Assembly (NCBI RefSeq): GCF_000374005.1
Contig: NZ_KB893136.1
Location: 1-64,000, forward strand
Origin: Kiloniella laminariae DSM 19542
GTDB taxonomy: Bacteria > Pseudomonadota > Alphaproteobacteria > Kiloniellales > Kiloniellaceae
Reading direction: 5' to 3'
Length of the DNA: 64,000 nucleotides
In this document: positions 1 to 7,955 of the stretch, piece by piece
How positions within the stretch are numbered: the first letter of the stretch is position 1
Layout: every line of letters starts with the position of its first letter
Notes under the pieces: model-generated
The model's input: only the letters and a program-made list of their open reading frames with translations
What the model was told of the DNA's origin: nothing
Database searches by the model: none
Position numbers and translations under genes: made by a program

Positions 1-170
1 TTCTCGCGGATCGCTGCCAAAGCATCCGGCGTTGCTGACTGACCCAATATCGCCTCAGCCAAATCACCAGGAAGCGCCTCCGTGCCCATAAATATGAGCA
101 CGGAGATCACCAGCAACGTCAGAACACCAAACGATAACCGCTTGGTAATCAGACCTATCAAATCACCCAT
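1..170 (-). CDS. ABC transporter permease, DppB/OppB type (N-terminal fragment, runs off the left edge)
   Basis: The reverse strand from the ATG at 170 reads MGDLIGLITKRLSFGVLTLL, then a hydrophobic stretch and a GTEALPGD-like segment. That is the usual start of inner-membrane permeases of peptide/nickel ABC importers: the first transmembrane helix followed by the conserved LPGD region. About 56 codons are inside the window. Its ATG overlaps the stop of the upstream binding-protein gene (ATGGGTGA), so the two should be translationally coupled in one operon. The substrate cannot be told from this fragment. Confidence 0.85.
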   Translation of the reverse strand, partial: MGDLIGLITKRLSFGVLTLLVISVLIFMGTEALPGDLAEAILGQSATPDALAAIRE

Positions 171-1743
171 CAATCCAGACCTGCTCAGGAGCACGGAAAC
201 CACTCATGCCGTAAACAGAAACATACTCAAAGCCCTTGATGTTTTTGGTTGCAGCATCGAGGTAATCAGCAAACATTGGAATGATGACACTGCCTTCATT
301 GCTGACCATGGTCTGCATTTCGGCATAAAGCGCTTTACGTTTGTCCTGATCCAGTTCAGCACGCGCCTCAAGCAAAATCTTGTCGAAATGCTCGTTTTTC
401 CAGAAACCTTCGTTCCAAGCAGCATCAGAAGAGAAGGCTGTCGAGAACATGATATCCGGCGTAATCCGTCCGCCCCAGTAAGAGAAGCAGAAGTTTTTCT
501 GCATCCAGACATTGGACCAGTAACCATCATTCGGCTCACGTACCAGATCAATCGTGATACCTGCTTTGGATGCACTTTCCTTGAAGAGAACAGCAGTATC
601 AACCGCACCGGCAAAGGCAGCATCCGAGGTATGCAATGGAATGGTCTGCCCCTCAAACCCGGCCTTCTTGAAGTGGAAAGCAGCTTTATCAGGGTCATAG
701 GTCCGCTGCTCAAGGCCAGTAGCAAAGTACTGGTCAGTTGCGGCAATCGGATGGTCGTTTCCAACCCGTCCATAACCACGCAATACCGTTTTCAACAGCT
801 GTTCACGATCAATGGCATATTTCATGGCCAGACGAAGGTCATTGTTATCAAACGGCGCCCGATCGCCCATCATTGGCATGGTATAATGCTGTGCACCAGC
901 TGTTGAGAGGATCTGAACGTTTTTCGCCCGCTTGAGCAGGGAAAGGGTTTTTGGATCAACCCTGTTAATCAAATGAACTTCACCTGTCTGCAAGGCTGAA
1001 GTTCTTGCAGCAACATCTTCGATCGCCAGAATTTCGACAGAATCAACATGAGCTCGATCAGATTTGAAATAATTCGGGTTTTTCTTGGCAAGAAAGCGAA
1101 CTCCGGGCTCAAAGCTTTCGATCTGATAGCCGCCTGTCCCAATTCCACTGGCAGGATCTTCATCTTTGGGCATGATCTGAAGGTGATAATCTGACAGCAG
1201 GAACGGTAAGTCAGCGTTACCAGAAGTCAAGGTCACAAGGACTCTGTCTTTACCATCTGCCTTGATTTCGGAAATACCACCGAGAATACCCTTGGCCCCT
1301 GATTCGGACTTTTCACCCAGGTGATGCTGGATTGACCAGACCACATCATCGGCATCCATCGTCTTGCCGTTGTGAAACTCAACACCTTTGCGAAGATTGA
1401 AAACCCACTCCTGGGCACCAGGTTTCGCTTCCCAGCCTTCGGCAAGTTCCGGGGTCGCTTCACCTTTGGCATTCACCTCAACAAGGCAGTTGCGCGACGC
1501 AAAGGTCATAACCTGGGGCATGTACTGGGTAATGGTCGCCGGATCGAGACTGTCAGTCGTCTGTCCACCTGCCATCCCCACCTTGAGGTGACCACCTTTA
1601 ATCGGTGTCGCGTTCGCACTACTGGAAAGAAGCGTCGTCGCAGCAGCCACACTCAGCCCCAGAGCCGAAGACTTGGCCATAAAATCACGACGGGTCATTT
1701 TCCCGGTCGCAACAAGAGTTTTGTAATACTCAATTTCAGACAT
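163..1743 (-). CDS. ABC transporter substrate-binding protein, family 5 (peptide/opine type), Tat-exported
   Basis: This 526-residue periplasmic solute-binding protein belongs to the DppA/OppA family. The N-terminus carries a twin-arginine signal: TRRDFM at about residues 18-23, then an Ala/Ser-rich hydrophobic stretch ending in ANA around residue 45. The mature part shows family hallmarks: DSLDPATIT early on, the LAEGWE and VEFHNGK segments, and DADDVVWS, typical of SBP_bac_5. A good Shine-Dalgarno (AGGGAGAA) lies just before the ATG. It precedes and overlaps the permease gene, the usual importer layout. Family assignment is firm, but the ligand (peptide, opine or other) is not readable. Tat export implies folding in the cytoplasm before transport. 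Confidence 0.93.
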   Translation of the reverse strand: MSEIEYYKTLVATGKMTRRDFMAKSSALGLSVAAATTLLSSSANATPIKGGHLKVGMAGGQTTDSLDPATITQYMPQVMTFASRNCLVEVNAKGEATPELAEGWEAKPGAQEWVFNLRKGVEFHNGKTMDADDVVWSIQHHLGEKSESGAKGILGGISEIKADGKDRVLVTLTSGNADLPFLLSDYHLQIMPKDEDPASGIGTGGYQIESFEPGVRFLAKKNPNYFKSDRAHVDSVEILAIEDVAARTSALQTGEVHLINRVDPKTLSLLKRAKNVQILSTAGAQHYTMPMMGDRAPFDNNDLRLAMKYAIDREQLLKTVLRGYGRVGNDHPIAATDQYFATGLEQRTYDPDKAAFHFKKAGFEGQTIPLHTSDAAFAGAVDTAVLFKESASKAGITIDLVREPNDGYWSNVWMQKNFCFSYWGGRITPDIMFSTAFSSDAAWNEGFWKNEHFDKILLEARAELDQDKRKALYAEMQTMVSNEGSVIIPMFADYLDAATKNIKGFEYVSVYGMSGFRAPEQVWIDG

Positions 1744-2258
1744 GAAGTTCTCCCTACTTGCAAGCCAATATCAGATGAGCTTGGCGGTTAGTTTTTTTAT
1801 TCACTGAAGCCCGCTGTATTTCGAGCCACCCTGTTTTTTTATTATGTGACAAGTTTCTCAAATATCGTACTGAAATTTCAAGATATTTTTTTACAAAATG
1901 TTATGACATAAAAATAATCGAGGCTATGGATAAATAATAACGGGGGGAATTAACCTATGAATTGAAGCAGGATCGTTGAAAAATAATAAAGATTCATTTT
2001 AACGGTGCAAAAGATTAATGAGCAACATTAGCGCCCTTGCCTCCCTATTCTTTTTCACAATAACAACACAAACAGAAGAATCGCCGGAGCCTTTTTATAC
2101 CGATGATCTGCACCTCAGGATTCTTGGAATAGCCACTTTGAGGAAATAACGTCACCAAGAAACTTGAAATGTGAGGTTTCCCCCACTATTCACTAGGGTG
2201 ACAAAGCACCCGGCACATTCAGAGTCCGCCATATAAAAATGAAAGAAGCAGGATAGAG
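1744..2258. other. Intergenic region between divergent genes
   Basis: This region of about 515 bp is AT-rich and separates the divergent importer operon (minus) and a small plus-strand gene. It must hold the importer promoter on the minus strand and probably the promoter of the small gene. No convincing operator palindrome, RNA gene or repeat was recognised. Confidence 0.5.
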
Positions 2259-2489
2259 ATGCCCAAGCCCAGTAATATTCCTGAAATCCAGGCCCGGTTG
2301 GACCTAATCAGCCAGGAATTGATTGCCCTTATTCAAAAATACCAGCTTGATGCCCAAGACCCTTTAGAGGTCATCCCTGTCGCCAAGCAAAAAATAAACA
2401 TTTCTGACGACTATATCCGGTTTCTCGAGCTATCGCTCGAAGGTCGCCTTCTTGGGGAAGCAGCCAGTTTTCTGGAAACAGACAAATAG
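2259..2489 (+). CDS. Small hypothetical protein, 76 aa
   Basis: The protein is not recognised. It is soluble, acidic to neutral and mostly helical by appearance: IQARLDLISQELIALIQKYQ near the N-terminus looks amphipathic. There are no cysteines, signal peptide or membrane segment. An AGGATAGAG ribosome-binding site stands directly before the ATG, and codon use resembles neighbouring genes, which supports a real gene. It is monocistronic: the gene to the left is divergent and the one to the right convergent. An A/T-rich imperfect hairpin lies about 30 bases past the stop. No function is proposed. Confidence 0.6.
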   Translation: MPKPSNIPEIQARLDLISQELIALIQKYQLDAQDPLEVIPVAKQKINISDDYIRFLELSLEGRLLGEAASFLETDK

Positions 2490-2686
2490 CACGGCGGAAC
2501 CCGGACCAACCTATTAAAGCTTAAAGGTTTTTTCCTTTTGATCGGAACTGGTCAAAAAAGAAGAAAACGCGACAAGCCCAATAGCTGAAGCGCTTTTTCC
2601 TTTCGGGTTAAACAAAAAGTGCTTTAGGACCGGACCAAAACACAATCGTCATGAATTGGAAAATAGCCCCCATCCGGCTCCCCAGA

Positions 2687-3589
2687 TCAGATGCGAAAGC
2701 CTTCAGGGCAACTCAGGGCAATTTCCACATCCGGGGTCATAATTGACATTCCCGTGAGGAGTTTTTGTCCATCAGGAGTGCGCCAGGGCAAACGCAGACA
2801 GCGGTACCTGTTCCGGCATCGGGATCCATTATCAAGCGTCATACAGGCATCAACATGTTCGTACTGGGGCAGACCGGAATGGAGGATAACTTCATAAGCC
2901 TTACGTATCCACTCCCCATAATCAGGATCAGGTTGCTGGTGAATACGGTGCCCAACCGCTATATACGGCCAGTCAGGCCCATAGACACCGATATCCGAGC
3001 CAATATGAGTAAATTTGGGTTCTGTGTAGCCGACATCAGGTTCGATAAAGACAGCCCGGTCAAGCAATCCCTGATGCCGCATAACATTTGTTGCTGTCTC
3101 GGTAAAAACGCCTGAATTTTCACGCCAGCTTTCCAGGATTGGCAAAAACCTTGCAGAAGCATCTGATGCATCAAAAGAGAGAGAAAAAGGATCTTTCGCT
3201 ACAGCAACATAACGATCCTTGCGTCCAGCCCCCTTTTCGAGTCCTGCAACAGACATCAAGCGCATACAGGCAAGCAAGGGCTCTTTATACTCTTCATAAA
3301 ATTGCCCATTGGTCCCGTATCGAAGGCCCAGCTTTACATAGGGGGCCTCCAGCAACAACGAACCCGCCGTCGACAAGGCTTCATCTGAAACGAACCTCGG
3401 GTCAAAGGAGAGTGTTATCTGCATCAATTTTTGGTCTGAAATTGCCGAAACCCAGCCAAGTTCCTCCACATAGAGAAGATTATTGTCATCTCCATAACGG
3501 GACGAAAAGCTACCAAACCGATGAAATCTGACGATAGCATCGTCAAACACTTTACCGAACTCATTGATCAGGCGAGTCTGCTTACCCAT
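2687..3589 (-). CDS. Hypothetical protein, 300 aa, possible PAS-like C-terminal domain
   Basis: This is a cytoplasmic protein without signal peptide or membrane segments. The last 80 or so residues (ending in a CRNRYRCLRLPWRTPDG-type strand followed by LLTGMSIMTP) resemble the closing strands of atypical PAS domains in alphaproteobacteria, with the R-RLxLPW...DGxxLLTGxS pattern. The first 200 residues are not recognised. There is no kinase, cyclase or GGDEF output domain, so if it is a PAS protein it is a stand-alone sensor or adaptor. It converges on the small gene to its left and is divergent from the XRE regulator to its right. The PAS reading is inference from one short motif. Confidence 0.6.
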   Translation of the reverse strand: MGKQTRLINEFGKVFDDAIVRFHRFGSFSSRYGDDNNLLYVEELGWVSAISDQKLMQITLSFDPRFVSDEALSTAGSLLLEAPYVKLGLRYGTNGQFYEEYKEPLLACMRLMSVAGLEKGAGRKDRYVAVAKDPFSLSFDASDASARFLPILESWRENSGVFTETATNVMRHQGLLDRAVFIEPDVGYTEPKFTHIGSDIGVYGPDWPYIAVGHRIHQQPDPDYGEWIRKAYEVILHSGLPQYEHVDACMTLDNGSRCRNRYRCLRLPWRTPDGQKLLTGMSIMTPDVEIALSCPEGFRI

Positions 3590-3942
3590 ATACCACCACG
3601 AAAGAAGATCTGTGATAATTTCCCGCCATTGTAACTTTAAACTAATATTCTTGGGAAGAGACTAATCACACTCAAAAGAATTTATTCCTCTAAAAGTATT
3701 CACACCCCCATAAAATCACAAACAAAAATCATAAAATCAAAACAAAATCATCGGATAATCATGACTTTCACCAAACAACTACATCATTCCAAAAGTAAAA
3801 GATTGATCACACCACTACTCAATAAAAAATAAGATAGAAAATAACTTACATTAACCCACGGTTGAATATTGAATACTATTTTTAACTTGAGAAAATTTGC
3901 GCGTCATGGTAGTTTTACCCAAGCAACCTAGCAAGGCAGATA
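3590..3942. other. AT-rich intergenic region, divergent promoters
   Basis: These 353 bases are clearly more AT-rich than the flanking genes, with long A and T runs around 3700-3880. They lie between two divergently transcribed genes and should contain both promoters. A TTGAATATTGAATACTATTTTTAA-like stretch near 3862-3887 could hold promoter elements, but none was assigned with confidence. Confidence 0.4.
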
Positions 3943-4419
3943 ATGAGAAACAAAAAACCACTACCAAAACGGATCACAGGTGTACCAAATGCCGTGGACG
4001 TCCACGTGGGACAACGGCTTCGGTTGCGCCGCACCTTACTGGGCCTTAGTCAGGAGAAACTTGGCGAAGCCCTGGGACTAACCTTCCAACAGGTCCAGAA
4101 ATACGAACGGGGCACCAACCGTATTGGTGCCAGCAGACTCTACGATCTGGCCAGAGTACTGGATATTGAAATAGGGTATTTTTTCGACGACATGTCCGAT
4201 GAAGTATCCCATCGTTCTCCAGGACAAATCCGTGGAATGGCGGAAGAAGGCGAAGAACTCCCATTTGAAAAAGATCCTATGGCCCGACGCGAGACACTTG
4301 AGCTTGTGCGCGCCTACTACAAAATCGGGGATCCTTCGGTTCGTCGGCGCCTGCTCGAGATGGCCAAAACTCTTGGCAAAGTCTCTATCGATCTGGCAGA
4401 AGTCGCTGAAGCGGAATAA
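3943..4419 (+). CDS. XRE-family transcriptional regulator, PraR/PhrR-like
   Basis: This 158-residue DNA-binding protein has an N-terminal Cro/CI helix-turn-helix at about residues 20-80: VDVHVGQRLRLRRTLLGLSQ, then KLGEALGLTFQQVQKYERGT and NRIGASRLYDLARVL. The sequence closely matches the regulators called PraR or PhrR in rhizobia and their orthologues across Alphaproteobacteria. The C-terminal half has no recognised domain but includes an LVRAYYKIGDPSVRRRLLEM segment common in the family. It stands alone with its own terminator right after the stop. In rhizobia the family represses surface-attachment and quorum-related genes; transferring that role here is inference. Confidence 0.85.
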   Translation: MRNKKPLPKRITGVPNAVDVHVGQRLRLRRTLLGLSQEKLGEALGLTFQQVQKYERGTNRIGASRLYDLARVLDIEIGYFFDDMSDEVSHRSPGQIRGMAEEGEELPFEKDPMARRETLELVRAYYKIGDPSVRRRLLEMAKTLGKVSIDLAEVAEAE

Positions 4420-4430
4420 TTCTCGTTTAG

Positions 4431-4470
4431 AAAAAGGGAGCTTTTACAGGCGTGTGAAAGCTCCCTTTTT
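4431..4470 (+). terminator. Rho-independent terminator of the XRE gene
   Basis: Perfect stem: AAAAAGGGAGCTTT pairs with AAAGCTCCCTTTTT across a short loop, ending in a T run. It begins 11 bases after the stop codon. Confidence 0.9.
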
Positions 4471-4591
4471 GTATCCAGTGTGGTACTAACATTCCAGGTC
4501 ACCCATAATCAGTCGGACTGTTTTTCTGGATAATAACCGAAAGACATTGTGTATTGTCCCCAGCTTCAAAAAATTCACCCGACCAAGAAAA

Positions 4592-4717
4592 TCACCCGGC
4601 CATGACCTGGAAGGCTGTAAACCAGCCATAAGACAGAACAAACAGAAAAAAACCAAAACTACCAAAAGCCACTAGACTGCTCAGAAAATAATCCAGCATC
4701 GTTGCATCTTCTCTCAT
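4592..4717 (-). CDS. Small single-pass membrane protein, 41 aa
   Basis: A short frame read directly from the reverse strand. It starts at ATG 4717 and ends at TGA 4592. The N-terminus is MREDATMLDYFLSSL. The next 20 or so residues are almost wholly hydrophobic and rich in Phe and Gly (VAFGSFGFFLFVLSYGWF), and the tail is TAFQVMAG. An AGGAGATTGAG Shine-Dalgarno stands immediately before the ATG, one of the best in the window. Composition fits one transmembrane helix with the short acidic N-terminus outside the bilayer core. The function is unknown. It is followed by the phosphotransferase-like gene on the same strand only at a distance, so it is probably transcribed alone. Confidence 0.6.
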   Translation of the reverse strand: MREDATMLDYFLSSLVAFGSFGFFLFVLSYGWFTAFQVMAG

Positions 4718-4877
4718 CTCAATCTCCTGAAGTCGATCTTGCATAGGAACATTTCATGAACCTTATGCCAAAGATCACGCCTTCGAGTCAAGAACAAAAA
4801 GAGAACATTGTGATTTTAGATATGAGTTTTTTTAATTTTTTATTTTATTTCATGTAATTAACCAGGCTGAAGAAATT

Positions 4878-6386
4878 TCAGGGACAGCCATTCGAATCAT
4901 TGCGCTCATCCCCCAACAACGCCACATAACCAGTCAGACTTGCCGGGCTGATAACCTGAAGCCTGCTCCGGCTCCCCCGCAGAAGAAACTGATACAGCTG
5001 CCCCTTTCTGTCGTAGTCGCTGCTGCGTATCTTATCCCGCAAAGTTATCAACTCTGAAGTTTCGTCGCTTCGCTCAAGCTTTTCCGGCACAGTATCCCCA
5101 AGGGCGGAATCCTTGAGAATCATATTGTTGAAGGCAGCAGAAATCCTGATCGTTTTATGCAATGCCCTTTTGTCCTGGCCTGCCATCTGGGTACCTTCTG
5201 CTCCCGGCCCAAAAGAGTAACAACCAGAAGAGTCGTAATCAGTCTGCTGCCCGAGTTGACGCAAGATAACCTGCTCCCTTGCCCAGAAGTTTAATGACCG
5301 TCCAGATAATAGTTCCGACAACAGTTCTGATGCTGTGGCTTCCTGATCCGGCGTGACGATTTTACCTTGAGTTTCCACCGTCCAGAAAGAAGGGGCCGTC
5401 ATCTCCAGCAACATATGTTCGATTTCCAGAGGTCGGATCAACCCGGTCAATCCCAGTTCCAGATCCCTCTCGCCGCCACTGTAATTTCTCTCCCCCTGCT
5501 GAATAGCAATAACCAGCCAGCGCAACAGAGCCATCACTTCCCAGAACTTAACGCGTGCGGGATCAACCTCCTGCCCACTGACAGCCCCGTAGCCCTGATA
5601 AAAACTGGCCCTGCTCGCAATCCCCCCTGCCGGGGTGTCTTCATAACCATAGCGCCAGCAACGGGCACAGAACCAACCCAGATCACTATAGGGGTCCCCC
5701 CAACCAGAGAACTCCCAATCGAGGATTCCCGCCAACTCCCCCCCCTCAACCAGATAGTTCGCTGTACGGAAATCTCCATGAACCAACGTCTGAGCGGAGG
5801 AGCAACAGTATTCCGTCTGGATCAAACACCACCGCATGGCCCATTCAGCGACGGGACGGACCACACCCTCCTGATCGAAAAAATTGCGGTATTGCCGGAT
5901 CAGAGAGTTTACAGGATCAGGCGTGTGAGGCTGCAAAAAAGATAGTTCTGTCGGCGACAAACGATGAATAGCAGCCAGTTCTCGACCGAGGTCAATCGCC
6001 AGTTCTTCCCGCTTTTCTCCTGCTCGTATCTGTGCGAAATCAGTCGTTCCCGGCAGGTATTCCATCAGGATAAAAGGTTTACCAATAATATTCACATCCA
6101 GACACAAGGCAATCGGCTTAGGTGTTTTGATCCCTGCAGAATGAACAAAAGCTAAAACAGAAAACTCATCGGCCTTTTCATGGCTGCCCGCAACGAGAGT
6201 AGCGGCATCAGTGCGCAGAACCAGACTTCCCCCCTCACCATCAGCGCAGGAATAGTCCAGACGCAGATTTTCCTGGATAGCCCCTCCGGACATTGTGATG
6301 ATCCGATCAATCACCAGGCCTTGACGCGCCAGCACCTGACCAACAAAATCAGTCAGCGCCATTATCTTGTTCACATCATCCAGCAA
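4878..6386 (-). CDS. Phosphotransferase family protein (APH/choline kinase fold), 502 aa
   Basis: The N-terminal 330 residues form an aminoglycoside-phosphotransferase-like kinase fold. The Brenner catalytic motif is LVHGDFRTANYL at about residue 200, followed by the metal-binding GILDWEFSGWGDPYSDLGW. This subfamily resembles those linked to acyl-CoA dehydrogenases (ACAD10/11-like) more than antibiotic kinases. The C-terminal 170 residues match nothing I recognise. The longest frame opens with TTG at 6386, preceded by GAGG seven bases upstream; an ATG eight codons in (6362) is the alternative start. No acyl-CoA dehydrogenase gene is adjacent, so the substrate is unknown. Confidence 0.8.
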   Translation of the reverse strand: MLDDVNKIMALTDFVGQVLARQGLVIDRIITMSGGAIQENLRLDYSCADGEGGSLVLRTDAATLVAGSHEKADEFSVLAFVHSAGIKTPKPIALCLDVNIIGKPFILMEYLPGTTDFAQIRAGEKREELAIDLGRELAAIHRLSPTELSFLQPHTPDPVNSLIRQYRNFFDQEGVVRPVAEWAMRWCLIQTEYCCSSAQTLVHGDFRTANYLVEGGELAGILDWEFSGWGDPYSDLGWFCARCWRYGYEDTPAGGIASRASFYQGYGAVSGQEVDPARVKFWEVMALLRWLVIAIQQGERNYSGGERDLELGLTGLIRPLEIEHMLLEMTAPSFWTVETQGKIVTPDQEATASELLSELLSGRSLNFWAREQVILRQLGQQTDYDSSGCYSFGPGAEGTQMAGQDKRALHKTIRISAAFNNMILKDSALGDTVPEKLERSDETSELITLRDKIRSSDYDRKGQLYQFLLRGSRSRLQVISPASLTGYVALLGDERNDSNGCP

Positions 6387-6499
6387 TTATCTGCCTCACA
6401 GCTGAGCATTATTTAAACGCAGACATAGCAAAGAGAAGCTCGACAACAAAGCCGGATAATGCACAGACGAGCACTTCATTTTGAAAGCAGCCATCTACA

Positions 6500-7150
6500 A
6501 TGACCAAAGCGACCATTGAAATCGATATCTATTCCGACCCGATCTGTCCCTGGTGCTACATCGGACTGAAACGTTTCCGCAAGGCCCAGGCCATGCGACC
6601 TGATTTTGAGGTCAAAACCCGCTGGCTTACCTTTCAGCTCAACCCCGATATGCCGCTGGAGGGAATGGAGCGCCAGAGCTATCTGGACAGCAAATTTGGC
6701 GGACGCGACAACGCCACACAGTTTTACAATCAGATCGCCAGCACCGGGCGCGAGGAAGGCATAGACTTCAAATTTGACTTGATCAGGAAAACACCCAATA
6801 CCGTAGATGCCCATCGCCTGTCGCTTTTAGCCCGCAGCCAGGACAAACAGGATGCCCTTATGGAGCGCCTGTTTGAATGTTATTTTCTCGAAGGACAAAA
6901 TATTGGCGAACGAAGCGTCTTGCTGGAAATTGCCCAAACAACTGGATTAACGGGCGCTGCGGAATACCTCGATAGTGACCAGGGCCACGAAGAGGTCCTC
7001 TTTACCGATCAGAATGCCCGTTCTCTGGGCTTAAATGGTGTCCCCTGCTTTATCGTCAACCGCCAGCATATTCTTCCTGGTGCCCAAAACGCAGATACAC
7101 TCGCCCAAATGCTCGATATCGGCTACCAGCAACAGCTAGAACAGCCCTAA
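6500..7150 (+). CDS. DsbA-family oxidoreductase, FrnE-like
   Basis: A cytoplasmic thioredoxin-fold protein of 216 residues. The active-site CPWC (Cys16 and Cys19) sits in IYSDPICPWCYIGLKRF, the signature of the FrnE/2-hydroxychromene-2-carboxylate isomerase branch of the DsbA family. The helical insertion follows, and the C-terminal GLNGVPCFIVN carries the conserved cis-proline loop (GVPCF). There is no signal peptide, so it acts in the cytoplasm, unlike periplasmic DsbA. FrnE proteins are linked to oxidative-stress defence and to polyketide isomerisation, and either role is possible. The metallophosphoesterase gene follows after 23 bases and is probably co-transcribed. Confidence 0.88.
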   Translation: MTKATIEIDIYSDPICPWCYIGLKRFRKAQAMRPDFEVKTRWLTFQLNPDMPLEGMERQSYLDSKFGGRDNATQFYNQIASTGREEGIDFKFDLIRKTPNTVDAHRLSLLARSQDKQDALMERLFECYFLEGQNIGERSVLLEIAQTTGLTGAAEYLDSDQGHEEVLFTDQNARSLGLNGVPCFIVNRQHILPGAQNADTLAQMLDIGYQQQLEQP

Positions 7151-7173
7151 CCGCAAGCCGGAGCGAAAGAACC

Positions 7174-7893
7174 ATGCAAGTCGCGATCATCTCCGATATA
7201 CACGGCAATCTTCTTGCCCTTGAGACCGTGATGCGGGAAATCAACCGGCGCAAACCGGATCTGATACTCAACCTTGGAGACTGTGTTTCCGGCCCCTTCT
7301 GGCCCAGAGAAACCTTTGACTATCTCCATAAGTTGGAAATTCCAACTGTTCGTGGCAATCATGATCGCTGGCTGGCGGAACGAACCGCAGACGAGATAAA
7401 ACCCGGTTATGACTTCGGTCACTTGTCACTAACGGACAAACAGCGTCAGGCCCTTGGTTCGCTACCCGCCCGCCTGTCCATCGAACAGGACATTCTGGCT
7501 TTTCACGGTACACCACTGGATGATACGCACTATCTGCTGGAAGATAACGTCGAGGGCCGCCTGGCCCTGGCCAGAGGTCGCGATGTTCACGCGCGCATCG
7601 GGGAGCAGTTCGGCGCCAGTCTCTATCTTTGTGGACACAGTCATCTGGCTCACATCGCCACAGGTCCCGGAGGAAGCACCATCATCAATCCCGGCAGTGT
7701 CGGTTGCCCGCGGTATGCCGACAGCAACAGCCCGATGATGGCCGAAAGCGGATCAGCCCATGCGCGCTTTGCCATAGCCACCAAAACCGCAAAGCGCTGG
7801 TCAGTAGAACTGATCGCCCTGGATTATGACTGGGACAAGGTAGCCGCCCGGGCCAGGGAAAACGGTTACCCCTCCTGGGCAGAAGTTTACTGA
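7174..7893 (+). CDS. Metallophosphoesterase, YfcE/MJ0936-type
   Basis: This 239-residue calcineurin-like phosphoesterase has the full set of metal-binding motifs in order: SDIHGN at the N-terminus, LGDCVSG, RGNHDRWL, then CGHSHL and NPGSVGCPR near the C-terminus. These place it with small bacterial phosphodiesterases that bind two metal ions. There is no signal peptide, so it is cytoplasmic. GGAG ten bases before the ATG is the likely ribosome-binding site. It probably shares a transcript with the FrnE-like gene upstream. The natural substrate is not predictable; members hydrolyse cyclic nucleotides or other phosphodiesters. Confidence 0.88.
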   Translation: MQVAIISDIHGNLLALETVMREINRRKPDLILNLGDCVSGPFWPRETFDYLHKLEIPTVRGNHDRWLAERTADEIKPGYDFGHLSLTDKQRQALGSLPARLSIEQDILAFHGTPLDDTHYLLEDNVEGRLALARGRDVHARIGEQFGASLYLCGHSHLAHIATGPGGSTIINPGSVGCPRYADSNSPMMAESGSAHARFAIATKTAKRWSVELIALDYDWDKVAARARENGYPSWAEVY

Positions 7894-7955
7894 TTTTCGC
7901 CCAGGATAACAATTAATTTAAACTGTTAATACACACAATCAACGTACTGTAATAA

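Noticed and set aside
82-906. Long plus-strand frame opposite the substrate-binding protein gene
   Set aside because: It is fully antisense to a gene with Tat signal and family motifs; its translation shows no domain and reflects codon bias of the real gene.
2510-2560. A/T-rich hairpin after the 76-residue protein gene
   Set aside because: The stem is short and A-T only; too weak to call a terminator with confidence.
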